From Colwellia maritima (GTDB lineage Bacteria; Pseudomonadota; Gammaproteobacteria; Enterobacterales; Alteromonadaceae), in NCBI RefSeq assembly GCF_022669015.1, contig NZ_JAKKSL010000001.1:664059-728058 (forward strand): DNA of 64,000 nucleotides, written 5' to 3'. The notes under the pieces are model-generated. The model did no database searches. It saw only the letters and a program-made list of their open reading frames with translations, and was not told the origin of the DNA. The translations under genes were made by a program, and so were the position numbers. Shown one piece after another: positions 27,897 through 39,088 of the stretch. Numbering within the stretch: the stretch's first letter is position 1; the number at the start of each line of letters is the position of its first letter.

Positions 27897-29219
27897 TTAC
27901 AAGCCAACCTCAATAGTGCCATGCCAATCAAATACTGTATTGTTTAAGTGTACCTGTGTTAATGATGCATTGAGGGTTGTAGGTAGGTTGCTAATCACTA
28001 AAGCGTTACTTGCATAGAGCTCAACCCCATTAAACTCTAATTGACTGTTTTCAATATATGCGATGGTTAGTGCCGTTAAACTTCCACCCCAAATTTCAAC
28101 ATCACTGTTATTCAAAGTCATGGCGTAATTGTTGTTATTGTTAATTTTTAAATGATTAAAGCTCACTGCAGAATTGTTGACTACTATTTTTTCAGCATGT
28201 AAATGGGCGATCTGTTTTTGTTGGCAGTTGTTAATAGTGACTAATGTATATTGGGTATTATTTAGTAATGACGTGCTATCATTTTTATCACAATCAATAG
28301 TTATGCTCTTGTCTGATATTGTGATGTTAGGTGCTTGCATAGTTTGATTATCACTAATGAAATCTTCAATTTTATTGACGATATCACTCGGGTGTTCTTT
28401 TTGGGGTGAATGACCCGCCTCTGGAAAAATGAACACGGCATGGGTATTAAGTAAATAACTTAACATGGTAGAAACTTGCACTGGCATTACCTGATCTTTT
28501 CCTCCCCAAATTATGAACGTAGGAGGTGATTCTTGTCGAATAAGCGCAGATAATTCTTCATTCATCACCGCAAGTGCTGAAATGGCATTAATATTATCAT
28601 CAAGTATTAAGGACCTGCCTGTTGAGCTGAGTAATACTCCCGTTGGGTCTGGTAAAAACTGATTTAGCGCATTCACTACGCTTTTTACTGTTGACGAATA
28701 TTGTTTAGCAAGAGGTAGCTGATTACCAACGTAATTTGCTGCAACATGCTCGCTATATGAAAACTTATTTAAAAAACCTGCAGCATCTATCAATATTAAT
28801 TTTTTAGCTAAAGTAGGTGCTTGCAGGGCTATTTGCACGGAAACATTCCCCCCCATAGAGTGCCCAATAATATAGTTGGTGCTATTAACGAGGGTTGGTA
28901 AAAGATCAATTAACAGTGTTGCATACTTTTGTGGAGAGAAAATATTTTCTTGACCTTGAGAAAGCCCAAAGCCAGGGAGATCGAGCAAGAGTAAATCATA
29001 ATTTTTAGATAAGTCAGCAACGATTTCTTTAAAATCTTCTGCTGAACCGCCTACACCATGAACCAAGGTAATAGAAGGTTTAGCGGGATGTTTAGGGGTT
29101 TGGTAAAAAGTTACTGAGGTATTATATTTTTCAGAAAAAACAACCTGCTCGATAAGTCCAAAGTCTTTATACCAATCATTAGCCATTGCTGACATGCTAA
29201 CAAACTGAATAAGTAACAA
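27897..29219 (-). CDS. secreted alpha/beta hydrolase with C-terminal beta-rich extension
   Basis: About 440 residues. Hydrophobic N-terminus LLIQFVSMSAMAND; the open frame extends further upstream (RRINNKILPLLLLLIQFVSM), so a proper signal peptide with an earlier unusual start is likely. Alpha/beta hydrolase fold: oxyanion loop TLVHGVGGSAEDF, nucleophile elbow IIGHSMGGNVSVQ, acid in IIWGGKDQVMP and His in PEAGHSPQKEH. Residues ~300-440 are Asn-rich with regularly spaced hydrophobics (KIVVNNSAVSFNHLKINNNN, YAMTLNNSDVEIWGGSLTAL), like a short right-handed beta-helix. Substrate unknown. Confidence 0.78.
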   Translation of the reverse strand: MLLIQFVSMSAMANDWYKDFGLIEQVVFSEKYNTSVTFYQTPKHPAKPSITLVHGVGGSAEDFKEIVADLSKNYDLLLLDLPGFGLSQGQENIFSPQKYATLLIDLLPTLVNSTNYIIGHSMGGNVSVQIALQAPTLAKKLILIDAAGFLNKFSYSEHVAANYVGNQLPLAKQYSSTVKSVVNALNQFLPDPTGVLLSSTGRSLILDDNINAISALAVMNEELSALIRQESPPTFIIWGGKDQVMPVQVSTMLSYLLNTHAVFIFPEAGHSPQKEHPSDIVNKIEDFISDNQTMQAPNITISDKSITIDCDKNDSTSLLNNTQYTLVTINNCQQKQIAHLHAEKIVVNNSAVSFNHLKINNNNNYAMTLNNSDVEIWGGSLTALTIAYIENSQLEFNGVELYASNALVISNLPTTLNASLTQVHLNNTVFDWHGTIEVGL

Positions 29220-29300
29220 TAAAAGAGGTAAGATCTTATTGTTGATGCGGCGTATGTTTTGCCTTTTTTGTACTGTAATAATAAATACCTCCCTAGCTAT

Positions 29301-31332
<2,032 letters not shown>

Positions 31333-31491
31333 TTATCAGGTGGCGGCTGACTAGCAATAACACGATTGCATTTTGTTATAGTTATTGCCAACATAGATGT
31401 TTACAAAGTGCTTTGCTTACAAGCTATAGTAAATAAAATAGAAGGAATTATCATGATAAAATTTAAATTGAAAAACAGAATGAATATATGA

Positions 31492-32009
31492 GTGGTGGCA
31501 GTATTGGGCCTGAGTATGGTTGCTTGTACGTCAACGTCTGAATCACCAGGTGAGCAAGCGTCAACTAATCAGGATAATTCAGTTTTTGTTGAGGGATCTA
31601 CTGTTGAAGCGTTAGTTAATATCCACGCAGATTATGCCAATAACCGTCTATATGCTTTAAATTATCAAATGTCTAATTTGATTCCTATGTGTAGTAAGTT
31701 TGTGATTGAAGATATTGGCAGCAAAGAAATTGAAATATCTCACCAAGGCAAAGTTTATCGCTATCTTTGGGATAAACATACGCGCTCAGCAGGACAATCA
31801 CTTGCACAGAATTTTAATACCTTTTTTGGTAAGCGTTGTGATAGTGATAGGGTTAAACGGCTAAGCAAAAAGGCAAACCATTGATAGGTATGATAAAAGA
31901 AGGTGTTAAATATGCAATGGGTACGCCACCAGTTCATGTAACAACGACACTTGAAGAAAATAACTGGACCTATTGGTTAACAGCGACTACCTTATTCATT
32001 TCGTCGTGA
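31492..32009 (+). CDS. small lipoprotein of unknown function, frameshifted
   Basis: GTG 31492 gives VVAVLGLSMVACTSTS, a short lipoprotein signal. An upstream ATG at 31453 is in the same frame but separated by a TGA, so the true N-terminus is uncertain. The body continues ALVNIHADYANNRLYALNYQ and SAGQSLAQNFNTFFGKRCDS, then loses frame at ~31868. One more A in an A5 run gives GKPLIGMIKEGVKYAMGTPP then VHVTTTLEENNWTYW to 32009. I do not recognise the family. Confidence 0.6.
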
Positions 32010-32421
32010 CACCTGCCTTTAGTCTATATTCGTAGTTCAATAGCCGATAGGCTATTGCCATCCTAACGCCGTTGGTGATTGAGTAAACTAATTTGATGTG
32101 AGCGGGATTGGGACTTCGTAACGACTTACGCGCATTTGTTCGGTTATATATGCTATCTGAGGAGAAGACATTTTAATTCCTTTTTATAAATTACATGCTG
32201 TATATGTATACAGATTAGTATGAAGCCGCCTTTCCACAAGCTTACATAAATTAAAGCGTTTAATTTTTTAAATAAAAAATTGAATATTTAATTAAATTAT
32301 TGATTAAAATAATAAAATAAATTAGCATAATTTTTAATTTACAAAATGTAGGCGAAAGTTACCTTTGTAGAAAGGCGGCAATTTGCCTACTATTAAACTG
32401 TTATGTTTCAAAAGGAGTCCA
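32010..32421. other. non-coding stretch with a RayT-element remnant
   Basis: No gene. Bases 32079-32112 match the 5' edge of the transposase gene at 34777-34810 (shared TTGAGTAAACTAATTTG and TGTGAGCGGG), so a piece of the same element once sat here. The rest is AT-rich leader of the next gene. Confidence 0.55.
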
Positions 32422-32997
32422 GTGGATATCGATCATTTAAAACTAGCACAGAAAGTCATTGAGCTTTCTGGTGGAAAAGACGCACTGAATGCAGAAATGG
32501 ATCGTAAGCTCTCGCTAATAAACGAAAAATGGAATCAAGATGTAGATGCTATAGGAAGAATTTTAAGGTCACACCTTTTTGTTGAGCACTTTCTAACTGA
32601 GTATCTTATTGCCCTAAATCCAAATCTTGGTGATTTAAAGGGTACGCGTTTAACCTTTTCACAAAAATTATCACTTGTGGAAAATCATTCTAACGAAACC
32701 AAAGAATTGGCGAGTGGCATTAGAAGGTTAAACTCAATACGTAATCAATTGGCACATCGATTGGAAGCCAAAGTAACTGACCAAGATAAAGAGTCGCTGT
32801 TATCACTTCATTCATTTCGTTATCTCCGAGAAGCGTTAGCAAAGCCTGATGTACCAAGTTCTGATAACTTAGTAGTTTTAGAGGACTTTGCTAAACATGT
32901 AGGTTCTCGTTTGGCATCATTAGCAGATCCAGAAGATTTATCAGCAAGAATCTCTCAAGCTATGTGCGAACTGGCAGTTGAAACATTAATTAACTAG
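32422..32997 (+). CDS. HEPN-like protein of unknown function
   Basis: About 191 residues from GTG 32422, preceded by AAAGGAGT (32411-32418); an in-frame start at 32383 has no ribosome site and would add unrelated residues. All-helical composition. The segment RRLNSIRNQLAHRLEAK contains R-x4-H (RNQLAH), the catalytic signature of HEPN-domain RNases and related toxins. No partner nucleotidyltransferase (MNT) or antitoxin gene is adjacent. The stop codon abuts the repeat array that begins at 32990. Classification beyond HEPN-like is not possible by eye. Confidence 0.6.
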   Translation: MDIDHLKLAQKVIELSGGKDALNAEMDRKLSLINEKWNQDVDAIGRILRSHLFVEHFLTEYLIALNPNLGDLKGTRLTFSQKLSLVENHSNETKELASGIRRLNSIRNQLAHRLEAKVTDQDKESLLSLHSFRYLREALAKPDVPSSDNLVVLEDFAKHVGSRLASLADPEDLSARISQAMCELAVETLIN

Positions 32998-33008
32998 GCC
33001 ACCCACTA

Positions 33009-33840
33009 ATTAACTAGGCCACCCACGATAAATCTAAGTAATAACGACACGTAAATCAGTTTGTTTTTTTATTAAAAAAATTCACAACATGATCAAGTAA
33101 ATGGTTCGGTTACCCGATTTTTTATTTTTAACGTCACTTTTTCTGAATTTAAGCTGAGAGAGTGCCGTGGCGTTAGCGAAACCACTTGTTTTTGTTTTGT
33201 CGTTTAGGTGTTTAATTACTTTATTGTTAAATAAAATTAGGCACGACAATTAACTAGGCCACCCACGATAAATCTAAGTAATAACGACACGTAAATCAGT
33301 TTGTTTTTTTATTAAAAAAATTCACAACATGATCAAGTAAATGGTTCGGTTACCCGATTTTTTATTTTTAACGTCACTTTTTCTGAATTTAAGCTGAGAG
33401 AGTGCCGTGGCGTTAGCGAAACCACTTGTTTTGTTTTGTCGTTTAGGTGTTTAATTACTTTATTGTTAAATAAAATTAGGCACTATTCAAACAAGCTTGG
33501 GCATTGGCTATGCCATGTGTTCGCTTTAAGCCTACATGTTCACTAAATTCACTTAAGTGCTCAGCTGTTCCGACAGCACCCGTGAAAATACATTCAAATT
33601 TTGTAATTAACTAGGCCACCCACGATAAATCTAAGTAATAACGACACGTAAATCAGTTTGTTTTTTTATTAAAAAAATTCACAACATGATCAAGTAAATG
33701 GTTCGGTTACCCGATTTTTTATTTTTAACGTCACTTTTTCTGAATTTAAGCTGAGAGAGTGCCGTGGTGTTAGCGAAACCACTTGTTTTGTTTTGTCGTT
33801 TAGGTGTTTAATTACTTTATTGTTAAATAAAATTAGGCAC
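33009..33840. repeat. three near-identical ~235-bp copies of the RAYT-element end
   Basis: Copies lie at 33009-33244, 33249-33483 and 33606-33840 and are almost identical (one T-run length difference, one base change). Each begins ATTAACTAGGCCACCCACGA and ends AATTAGGCAC. Between copies two and three, 33484-33605 is a diverged duplicate of the last ~120 bases of the transposase gene. The starting motif TAACTAGGCCACCCAC also appears once more at 32991. The array is therefore serial duplication of one end of the element, not a CRISPR or satellite. Confidence 0.85.
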
Positions 33841-34817
33841 TATTCAAACAAGCTTGGGCATTGGCTTTGCCATGCGTGCGTTTTAGTCCAACATGTTCAC
33901 TAAATTCACTTAAGTGCTCAGCTGTTCCTACAGCGCCCGTGAAAATACATTCAAATTGTGTGGTGAGTTTTAACCAACTTTCATCACTAATGTGTAGCCT
34001 GGCTAAAATGTTAGACGCTTTTGGGTTAATTGCGCCACGTTTATCGCTTCGAATTATTTTCCCCGTTTCATCTACAAGGGTTAAGTAGTCTTTCAAGCTG
34101 AAGCTTATGCCCTGGGTTTTGTGTTGATGTTCATTACCAGTAAAAGGGAGTAACTCGGTTGGTTGCTCACCGTTAATAGCCGCTTTAATACGTAATTGAA
34201 TCTTTGGTGAAACTTGATTGCTCGGGTGTAGGGGAGATAGCGGCACGTACTGGGTTTAAATCAACATAAGCCATACATGATAATAAGGCACCTTCATCAA
34301 GCAAGGCTTGAGATTTAAACCGTCCTTCCCAGAAATGGCCTGTGCATTTATCTTCTTGATTAGCTTGCCTTGCAATAGGCTCATTTAAGGAGCGCATAAA
34401 CCGGCTAATATCCATTAAACGCTCTTTGTATACTTTAGCGGTTTGTTCAACCATGGTGAGTTGATAGTCAGCCAGTGGTTGTTTGTTTAAATATTGGCGT
34501 GTGAGGAGCGTGCCTTTAAAAAGTTGATGCCAACGTTGAAGAATATCTGCTGTGGTCCACTGTTTTATTTGCTCACAATCAACATGCAGCACTAAATGTA
34601 AGTGATTGTGCATGATAGCATGGGCACAAATATCAATAGCAAAAGATTGGGATAATTGAAACAGACGTTTTTCAATCCAACCGCGTCTGTGTTCAAAGCT
34701 AGTGCCAGTTTCTTTATCGACCCCGCATAAAAAGGCTTTGCGTACAGTGCGGCTACAAATGTGGTAATAGGGGGTATTGAGTAAACTAATTTGTTGTGAG
34801 CGGGGTTTAGGCATCAT
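33833..34817 (-). CDS. REP-associated tyrosine transposase (RayT, IS200/IS605-related), frameshifted
   Basis: Y1-type HUH transposase of the RAYT group. N-terminal PKPRSQQISLLNTPYYHICS, HUH motif in AIMHNHLHLVLHVD, then DISRFMRSLNEPIARQANQ and CTGHFWEGRFKSQALLDEGA then LLSCMAYVDLNPVRAA, all characteristic. The frame is lost at ~34203 next to a CCAAAGA (minus strand) and continues IQLRIKAAINGEQPTELLPF and a C-terminal domain to the stop at 33833. RAYTs mobilise short palindromic repeats rather than themselves. Confidence 0.85.
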
Positions 34818-35009
34818 AGTGTCCGTACTTGATTGAGGTAAAGTAAGTGTAGTTTATCTTTGGGAAAGTTGCAAAAGTTATTATGGGTGGCCTGATAACA
34901 ATTTGTGAGCGTGGTTTAGGCATCATAGTTTCCATACTTGATTGAGGTAAAGTAAGTGTAGTTTATCTTTGGGAAAGTTGCAAAAGTTATTATGGGTGGC
35001 CTGATAACA
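34794..35009. repeat. duplicated opposite end of the RAYT element (two ~107-bp copies)
   Basis: 34794-34900 and 34903-35009 are near-identical, both ending TTATTATGGGTGGCCTGATA. TGGGTGGCCT is the reverse complement of AGGCCACCCA at the start of each 235-bp repeat, so the two arrays are the inverted ends of one element. CCTGATAACAC is repeated once more after the second copy. Confidence 0.8.
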
Positions 35010-35086
35010 CAGCCTGATAACACACTTTAGTGTGATCTCATCACTGCCTGCTTTTCCTTAATCCTTTTCGGTAGCAGGGGCACTAT

Positions 35087-35130
35087 AAAAAAGGGGGCAG
35101 GTACACATAATTTAATTAGTACCTGACCCC
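35087..35130 (-). terminator. terminator of the ParDE-like operon
   Basis: GGGGGCAGGTAC (35093-35104) pairs with GTACCTGACCCC (35119-35130), with an A6 run at 35087-35092 that reads as T6 on the minus strand. It lies 10 bases after the toxin stop. Hairpins of this GGGTCAGGTAC type are also common next to RAYT elements. Confidence 0.72.
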
Positions 35131-35140
35131 ATTTATCCCA

Positions 35141-35434
35141 TTAGAGTGCGGAGTTAACATCCATACTTTTATGTAATATTCGCACTATAAATATTTGGTT
35201 GTTTTTATATTCTTTGTAATAAATTACATGACTAGCTTGTGGATATTTACTATAGCCTTCTCTGATATCATGGCAGTTAATACCTAACTCGGGATCTTCC
35301 GACAATAAATGAAACGTATTATCTAATACTTTTAGGTAACCATTTCGTTGAGCGAGTCCCCAAGTTATTTGAGTATATTTAGCTATTTTAATTAAGTCTG
35401 TTTTTGCTTTCGAAGATAATACAAACTTATTCAT
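35141..35434 (-). CDS. parE: ParE/RelE-family toxin
   Basis: 97 residues of the RelE/ParE fold: FVLSSKAKTDLIKIAKYTQI, LGINCHDIREGYSKYP, HVIYYKEYKNNQIFIVRILH then KSMDV, the C-terminal block typical of ParE. It overlaps its antitoxin by 8 bases. ParE-type toxins poison DNA gyrase; the closely related RelE group cleaves mRNA, but the partner here is ParD-like. The frame is intact. Confidence 0.88.
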   Translation of the reverse strand: MNKFVLSSKAKTDLIKIAKYTQITWGLAQRNGYLKVLDNTFHLLSEDPELGINCHDIREGYSKYPQASHVIYYKEYKNNQIFIVRILHKSMDVNSAL

Positions 35435-35666
35435 TAATGTTATCTAATTCAGTCATTAAGCTTTCATAGCTGTAATCTGCAACACCACTTTGTTCGCCTT
35501 GGATTAGCATATTACGTAAATTTAAAAGTTTAGCCTCTTGGTCTTCTAAAGCTCTCAATCCGGCTCTAACAATTTCACTTGCTGAGCCATAACGACCAGT
35601 GCTAAGTTGTTGGTTTATAAACTGATCAAAATGATCGCCTAATGTTACACTTGTATTTTTAGCCAT
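35427..35666 (-). CDS. parD: ParD-family antitoxin
   Basis: 79 residues, with the ribbon-helix-helix N-terminus (MAKNTSVTLGDHFDQFINQQ) and the CC2985-type signature GRYGSASEIVRAGLRALEDQ then EAKL. The acidic C-terminal tail (DYSYESLMTELDNINE) would bind the toxin. First gene of the minus-strand operon, autoregulated by homology. Confidence 0.9.
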   Translation of the reverse strand: MAKNTSVTLGDHFDQFINQQLSTGRYGSASEIVRAGLRALEDQEAKLLNLRNMLIQGEQSGVADYSYESLMTELDNINE

Positions 35667-35876
35667 AATATAAAACCTTATAAGTACCTAGATATAATAT
35701 ATTATGGTATAAAAAACATAACAAGTCATTTAAAAGGACAAAAAACAGTTGGCTTTTGTTCACTATTTTAGCCAATAATTTTATTGCCGCTTAGCAAAGC
35801 GTTGATTGTCTTTCAAACTCAGAGTTGTTTTAAATATTGCACATGTTTTCTTTATTGGTTAGACTTGTCTTATTAG

Positions 35877-35884
35877 TTGTACAA
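35877..35884. promoter_or_regulatory. YefM-type operator palindrome TTGTACAA
   Basis: TTGTACAA lies 16 bases before the yefM start. The E. coli YefM-YoeB repressor binds palindromes with a TGTACA core at the same relative position, so this is very likely the autoregulatory operator. Confidence 0.7.
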
Positions 35885-35899
35885 CTCGTGAGGTGTTTT

Positions 35900-36154
35900 A
35901 TGCGCATAGTTTCTTTCACAGAAGCCAGAAACGGGCTTAAATCGGTATTAGATCGTGTTGTAAACGATGTTGACTACACCGTTATAACTCGTAGAGATGC
36001 AGAAGATGCAGTAGTAATGTCTATGGATCATTACAACAGTCTTATGGAAACTGTTCATTTACTTAAATCTCCGGCTAATGCTACACATTTATCTAAATCA
36101 ATAGAACAGTATAATTCAGGAAAGGTGCAGTCTAGAGATTTAATTGATGACTAG
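35900..36154 (+). CDS. yefM: YefM/Phd-family antitoxin
   Basis: 84 residues from ATG 35900, preceded by GTGAGG; a longer frame from 35837 adds an unlikely hydrophobic leader. N-terminal MRIVSFTEARNGLKSVLDRV then VNDVDYTVITRRDAEDAVVM is the YefM DNA-binding fold. The C-terminal part (LLKSPANATHLSKSIEQYNS) would wrap the toxin. It overlaps yoeB. Confidence 0.9.
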   Translation: MRIVSFTEARNGLKSVLDRVVNDVDYTVITRRDAEDAVVMSMDHYNSLMETVHLLKSPANATHLSKSIEQYNSGKVQSRDLIDD

Positions 36155-36407
36155 GCAACTTGCATGGACTGATGAAGCTTGGAGTGATTATGTATACTGG
36201 CAAAGCCAAGATAAGAAGACGCTTAAACGTATTAATAAATTAATTAATGATACCAAGCGTTCACCATTTGAAGGTATTGGTAAACCTGAGTCACTAAAAG
36301 AAAATTTATCGAGCTTTTGGTCTAGACGAATAGATGAAACTAATCGTTTAGTTTATGCCGTATCTGATTCGTATTTAACTATAATTTCCTGTCGCTACCA
36401 TTATTAG
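36144..36407 (+). CDS. yoeB: YoeB-family mRNA interferase toxin
   Basis: 87 residues; start at 36144 or 36147. LAWTDEAWSDYVYWQSQDKK, INKLINDTKRSPFEGIGKPE, SLKENLSSFWSRRIDETNRL and the C-terminal CRYHY are diagnostic of YoeB, including the catalytic Glu, Arg and His. It cleaves mRNA in the ribosomal A site. The frame is intact. Confidence 0.93.
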   Translation: MMTRQLAWTDEAWSDYVYWQSQDKKTLKRINKLINDTKRSPFEGIGKPESLKENLSSFWSRRIDETNRLVYAVSDSYLTIISCRYHY

Positions 36408-36664
36408 TTTAGGCGGCAGCTAATAAGCGTCTCAACTCCGACAATGTCCTAGTTATTACTCGTTATTATGTTCATATTTCACCCATTGATTGTTTTTTTA
36501 AGCTTGAAGCCTGTTTTTGTCTGTGATCTAATAGATATTATTCGCCGACAGTAAAATATTATTGTTGATACATATATTATGGCTCTGGTTTGTAAAACTA
36601 ACCCACGTTTAGAGGTTAGTATCTCTTGGGAGTTATTGTGTCTATTTTGGCTTTCAACCATATG

Positions 36665-37543
36665 ATGAACATTAAAATTGTTTCTTGGTAACAGTTTTTT
36701 TAGGGCTGTTTTCTAATATCACTTTTGCGCAAAATGATGTGCATAGCTTACTTATATCAGGTAACACTAAGCAGCTTAGGCAAGCAGCTCAAATGATGAC
36801 CACAAACCAAGCAAAACACGCCAGAGAACTTACGTTTATTAGCCAATATTATTGAACAAGAGTATGAGACTGCGCCTACAAGTAGAATTGACGCTTTGTC
36901 TTGGGGATGCAGAGCGTTGGGCGCTACAGGTGATAGTCAGTATATGCCATTGTTGCAAAGCATTTATCAAAGTAAAGCTGCGCATAAAAAATTGAAAAAA
37001 TATGCGAACAAAGCCTATCAATATTTACTGAATTCGGCTCATGCAATCATGACAAGTGAAGCCACAGCGCCTGTAGATAGAGAAATTACGGCGACAATAG
37101 CTCCTCTTCCTTTACCGCCACGAATGAATGCACAAGATATAATCCCGAAAGCATCATTGTCTGCCAACCAACGACAAATATTTGCCATTGCTAAAGGTGA
37201 ATGGCAAGCAATTAAGTATATTGCTCAGCACATAAGCAAAATGGAGCACGTTGGAGCAGCAGAAATAGAGGTATATGATGCTTTAGGGCAGTTTTTAGTT
37301 GAGATGTATGGCTATAATTTGGATAACAAAAAAATAGACGTGCTTGCATGGATTTGCCGAACCTTAGGTGAAAGTAAAAATGGGCGATATAAAGTACTTT
37401 TACAACAGGTGGCTAATCAGGTAGTTAATACAAAACTCCAAAATTATGCTTCATCAGCAAGCCGCTCATTACCTCAGAACGCTACACCTTATATTATCGG
37501 TGGCATCAATTTTCAGAAAATTCTGGATACATATCAGCAATAA
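36665..37543 (+). CDS. secreted helical-repeat protein of unknown function, two frameshifts
   Basis: ATG 36665 gives MNIKIVSW; after a one-base gap (GG for GGG, ~36694) the frame continues VTVFLGLFSNITFAQ, a signal peptide. The body (LLISGNTKQLRQAAQMMTTN, QAKHARELT) breaks again at ~36833 (T3 for T2) and continues LLANIIEQEYETAPTSRIDA then LSWGCRALGATGDSQYMPLL to 37543. The segment ALGATGDSQYMPLLQSIYQS and its later echo TLGESKNGRYKVLLQQVANQ look like two HEAT-like helical repeats. I do not recognise the family. Confidence 0.65.
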
Positions 37544-37582
37544 TAGCTACCTCTAGTTAAGTTTATATTGGTAGCTAGTGCG

Positions 37583-38050
37583 CTATTGGTGTTTTTTACG
37601 TCTTTTTTTAGGCTTTCTGTGTTTAAGATTTATCGTAACACGCTGATCTTTAGTCAATACAAAGGCGCTATCTTCTGGGGTTGGTTCACCGCCAAATAAA
37701 CTGGGATTGTTTGAGAAACCTACAGGCTCTAACGGTATATTATTAGATGATCTATCAAGCAGACCATTGTTATTTATGTCTTGAAATAGTCTTATTGCAT
37801 AAGTTCTTTTTTGCAGCCCAGTAAAAATAATATCTTGATTGTCTGTATCGAATTCAGTAATTTTTTTATCAATTAAATGAAGGTTTTGCCAATCTTGAGA
37901 GTTTGTATCAGTTAATAAATACACTTCCATTACTATTTTTTTATCAATAGTTTTTATTTTTGCTACTTTAACGGTCAATTCTAGCGAAAAGGATGGATTT
38001 GAAAATAAAGCAATGCTAAAAAGGAAGATGGTTATTATGAACTTAGTCAT
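37583..38050 (-). CDS. DUF2141-family secreted protein
   Basis: About 155 residues from the ATG at 38050 (MTKFIITIFLFSIALFSNPS, signal peptide); the ORF extends 20 codons upstream without such a signal. Conserved DUF2141 block: YAIRLFQDINNNGLLDRSSN then NIPLEPVGFSNNPSLFGGEP and TPEDSAFVL. Basic C-terminal tail (KHRKPKKRRKKHQ). Function unknown. It is divergent from darA with only ~70 bases between the starts, so a shared promoter region is likely. Confidence 0.82.
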   Translation of the reverse strand: MTKFIITIFLFSIALFSNPSFSLELTVKVAKIKTIDKKIVMEVYLLTDTNSQDWQNLHLIDKKITEFDTDNQDIIFTGLQKRTYAIRLFQDINNNGLLDRSSNNIPLEPVGFSNNPSLFGGEPTPEDSAFVLTKDQRVTINLKHRKPKKRRKKHQ

Positions 38051-38122
38051 GAGTTTGTTTTTATTTAGAAGTGACTTTGGTATGATACGCGACTTAAATT
38101 TAATGAGCAATTATGGTGGTTA

Positions 38123-39082
38123 TTGGTGCGAAAAATCCTTGTTGTTAGCTACTCTCAAACAGGTCAGCTAACTAAAATTGTAGACTCAATAATGGGGCCA
38201 TTACTTAATGATGAGCAAATCCAAATTGACTCACTTACCATTCAGCCTCAAGTTAAATTTCCTTTTCCTTGGTCATTTTTTAAATTCTTTCAAGTGATGC
38301 CAGAGTCGGTTTATATGAAAGAGATAGAGCTAGATAAAGTGACCCTACACAGTAGTATTGATAGTAGTTCTGACGATACGACCGATGTTATGAACGAGCC
38401 TTACGATTTGATTATTTTATCTTATCAAGTGTGGTTTTTATCACCTTCATTGCCTATATCAAGTTTTTTGCAGTCAGAACAAGCTAAAATACTTTTTAAT
38501 AATACCCCTGTTATGACCGTTATTGGCTGCCGAGGAATGTGGTTAACGGCACAAGAAAAAATGAAAGTGTTATTAGCCAAGCTAAATGCGAATTTAGTCG
38601 ACAATATAGTATTAACGGATGAGTGTGGTGCGGGTTTTAGTTTTTTAGCAACCCCTTTGTGGATGCTAACGGGTAATAAAAAGCCAGTCTCTTGGGTGCC
38701 TAAAGCAGGTGTGTCAGATCAAGAAATTGCGAAAGCACAGCGTTTTGGGATCGCAATCAAAAAACGGTTAACAGACACTAACAGTAAAATAACAACACCA
38801 ATGATGACAAGCTTAGCCGCTGTAAAAATTAATGAAAAATTAATTATGAGTGAGAAGATTGGGCACAGAAGTTTTAAAGTTTGGGGAAAGTTGTTGATGC
38901 TGTTGGGTCCTCAAAACTCTGTTAGACGATGTGTTGGTTTATGCTTTTATTTTACGTTTTTACTGGCATTAATTGTCACTATTGTGCCAATTACGGCTTT
39001 AATTATTAAATTAATATCCCCTATTTTCAAAGCAAAAATAGCGAAACAAAAAGCTTATTACGCACAGCCATCAGGAGAGTAG
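38123..39082 (+). CDS. darA: DarA-like dialkylresorcinol condensing/aromatising enzyme
   Basis: 319 residues; start at TTG 38123 or GTG 38126. A flavodoxin-like N-terminus (KILVVSYSQTGQLTKIVDSI) is followed by the segment FPFPWSFFKFFQVMPESVYM, characteristic of the protein called DarA in flexirubin and dialkylresorcinol clusters. A C-terminal hydrophobic helix (YFTFLLALIVTIVPITALII) is present. DarA acts with the ketosynthase DarB to join two beta-keto acyl units and form the resorcinol ring. It is directly followed (6 bases) by darB, the normal order. The frame is intact. Confidence 0.8.
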   Translation: MVRKILVVSYSQTGQLTKIVDSIMGPLLNDEQIQIDSLTIQPQVKFPFPWSFFKFFQVMPESVYMKEIELDKVTLHSSIDSSSDDTTDVMNEPYDLIILSYQVWFLSPSLPISSFLQSEQAKILFNNTPVMTVIGCRGMWLTAQEKMKVLLAKLNANLVDNIVLTDECGAGFSFLATPLWMLTGNKKPVSWVPKAGVSDQEIAKAQRFGIAIKKRLTDTNSKITTPMMTSLAAVKINEKLIMSEKIGHRSFKVWGKLLMLLGPQNSVRRCVGLCFYFTFLLALIVTIVPITALIIKLISPIFKAKIAKQKAYYAQPSGE

Positions 39083-39088
39083 AAAACC

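Noticed and set aside
33009-33840. CRISPR array
   Set aside because: Repeats are ~235 bp, nearly contiguous and linked to the RayT transposase; there are no short repeats with unique spacers and no cas genes.
36479-36661. Minus-strand 60-residue ORF before the helical-repeat protein
   Set aside because: No ribosome site or recognisable sequence, in an AT-rich intergenic stretch.
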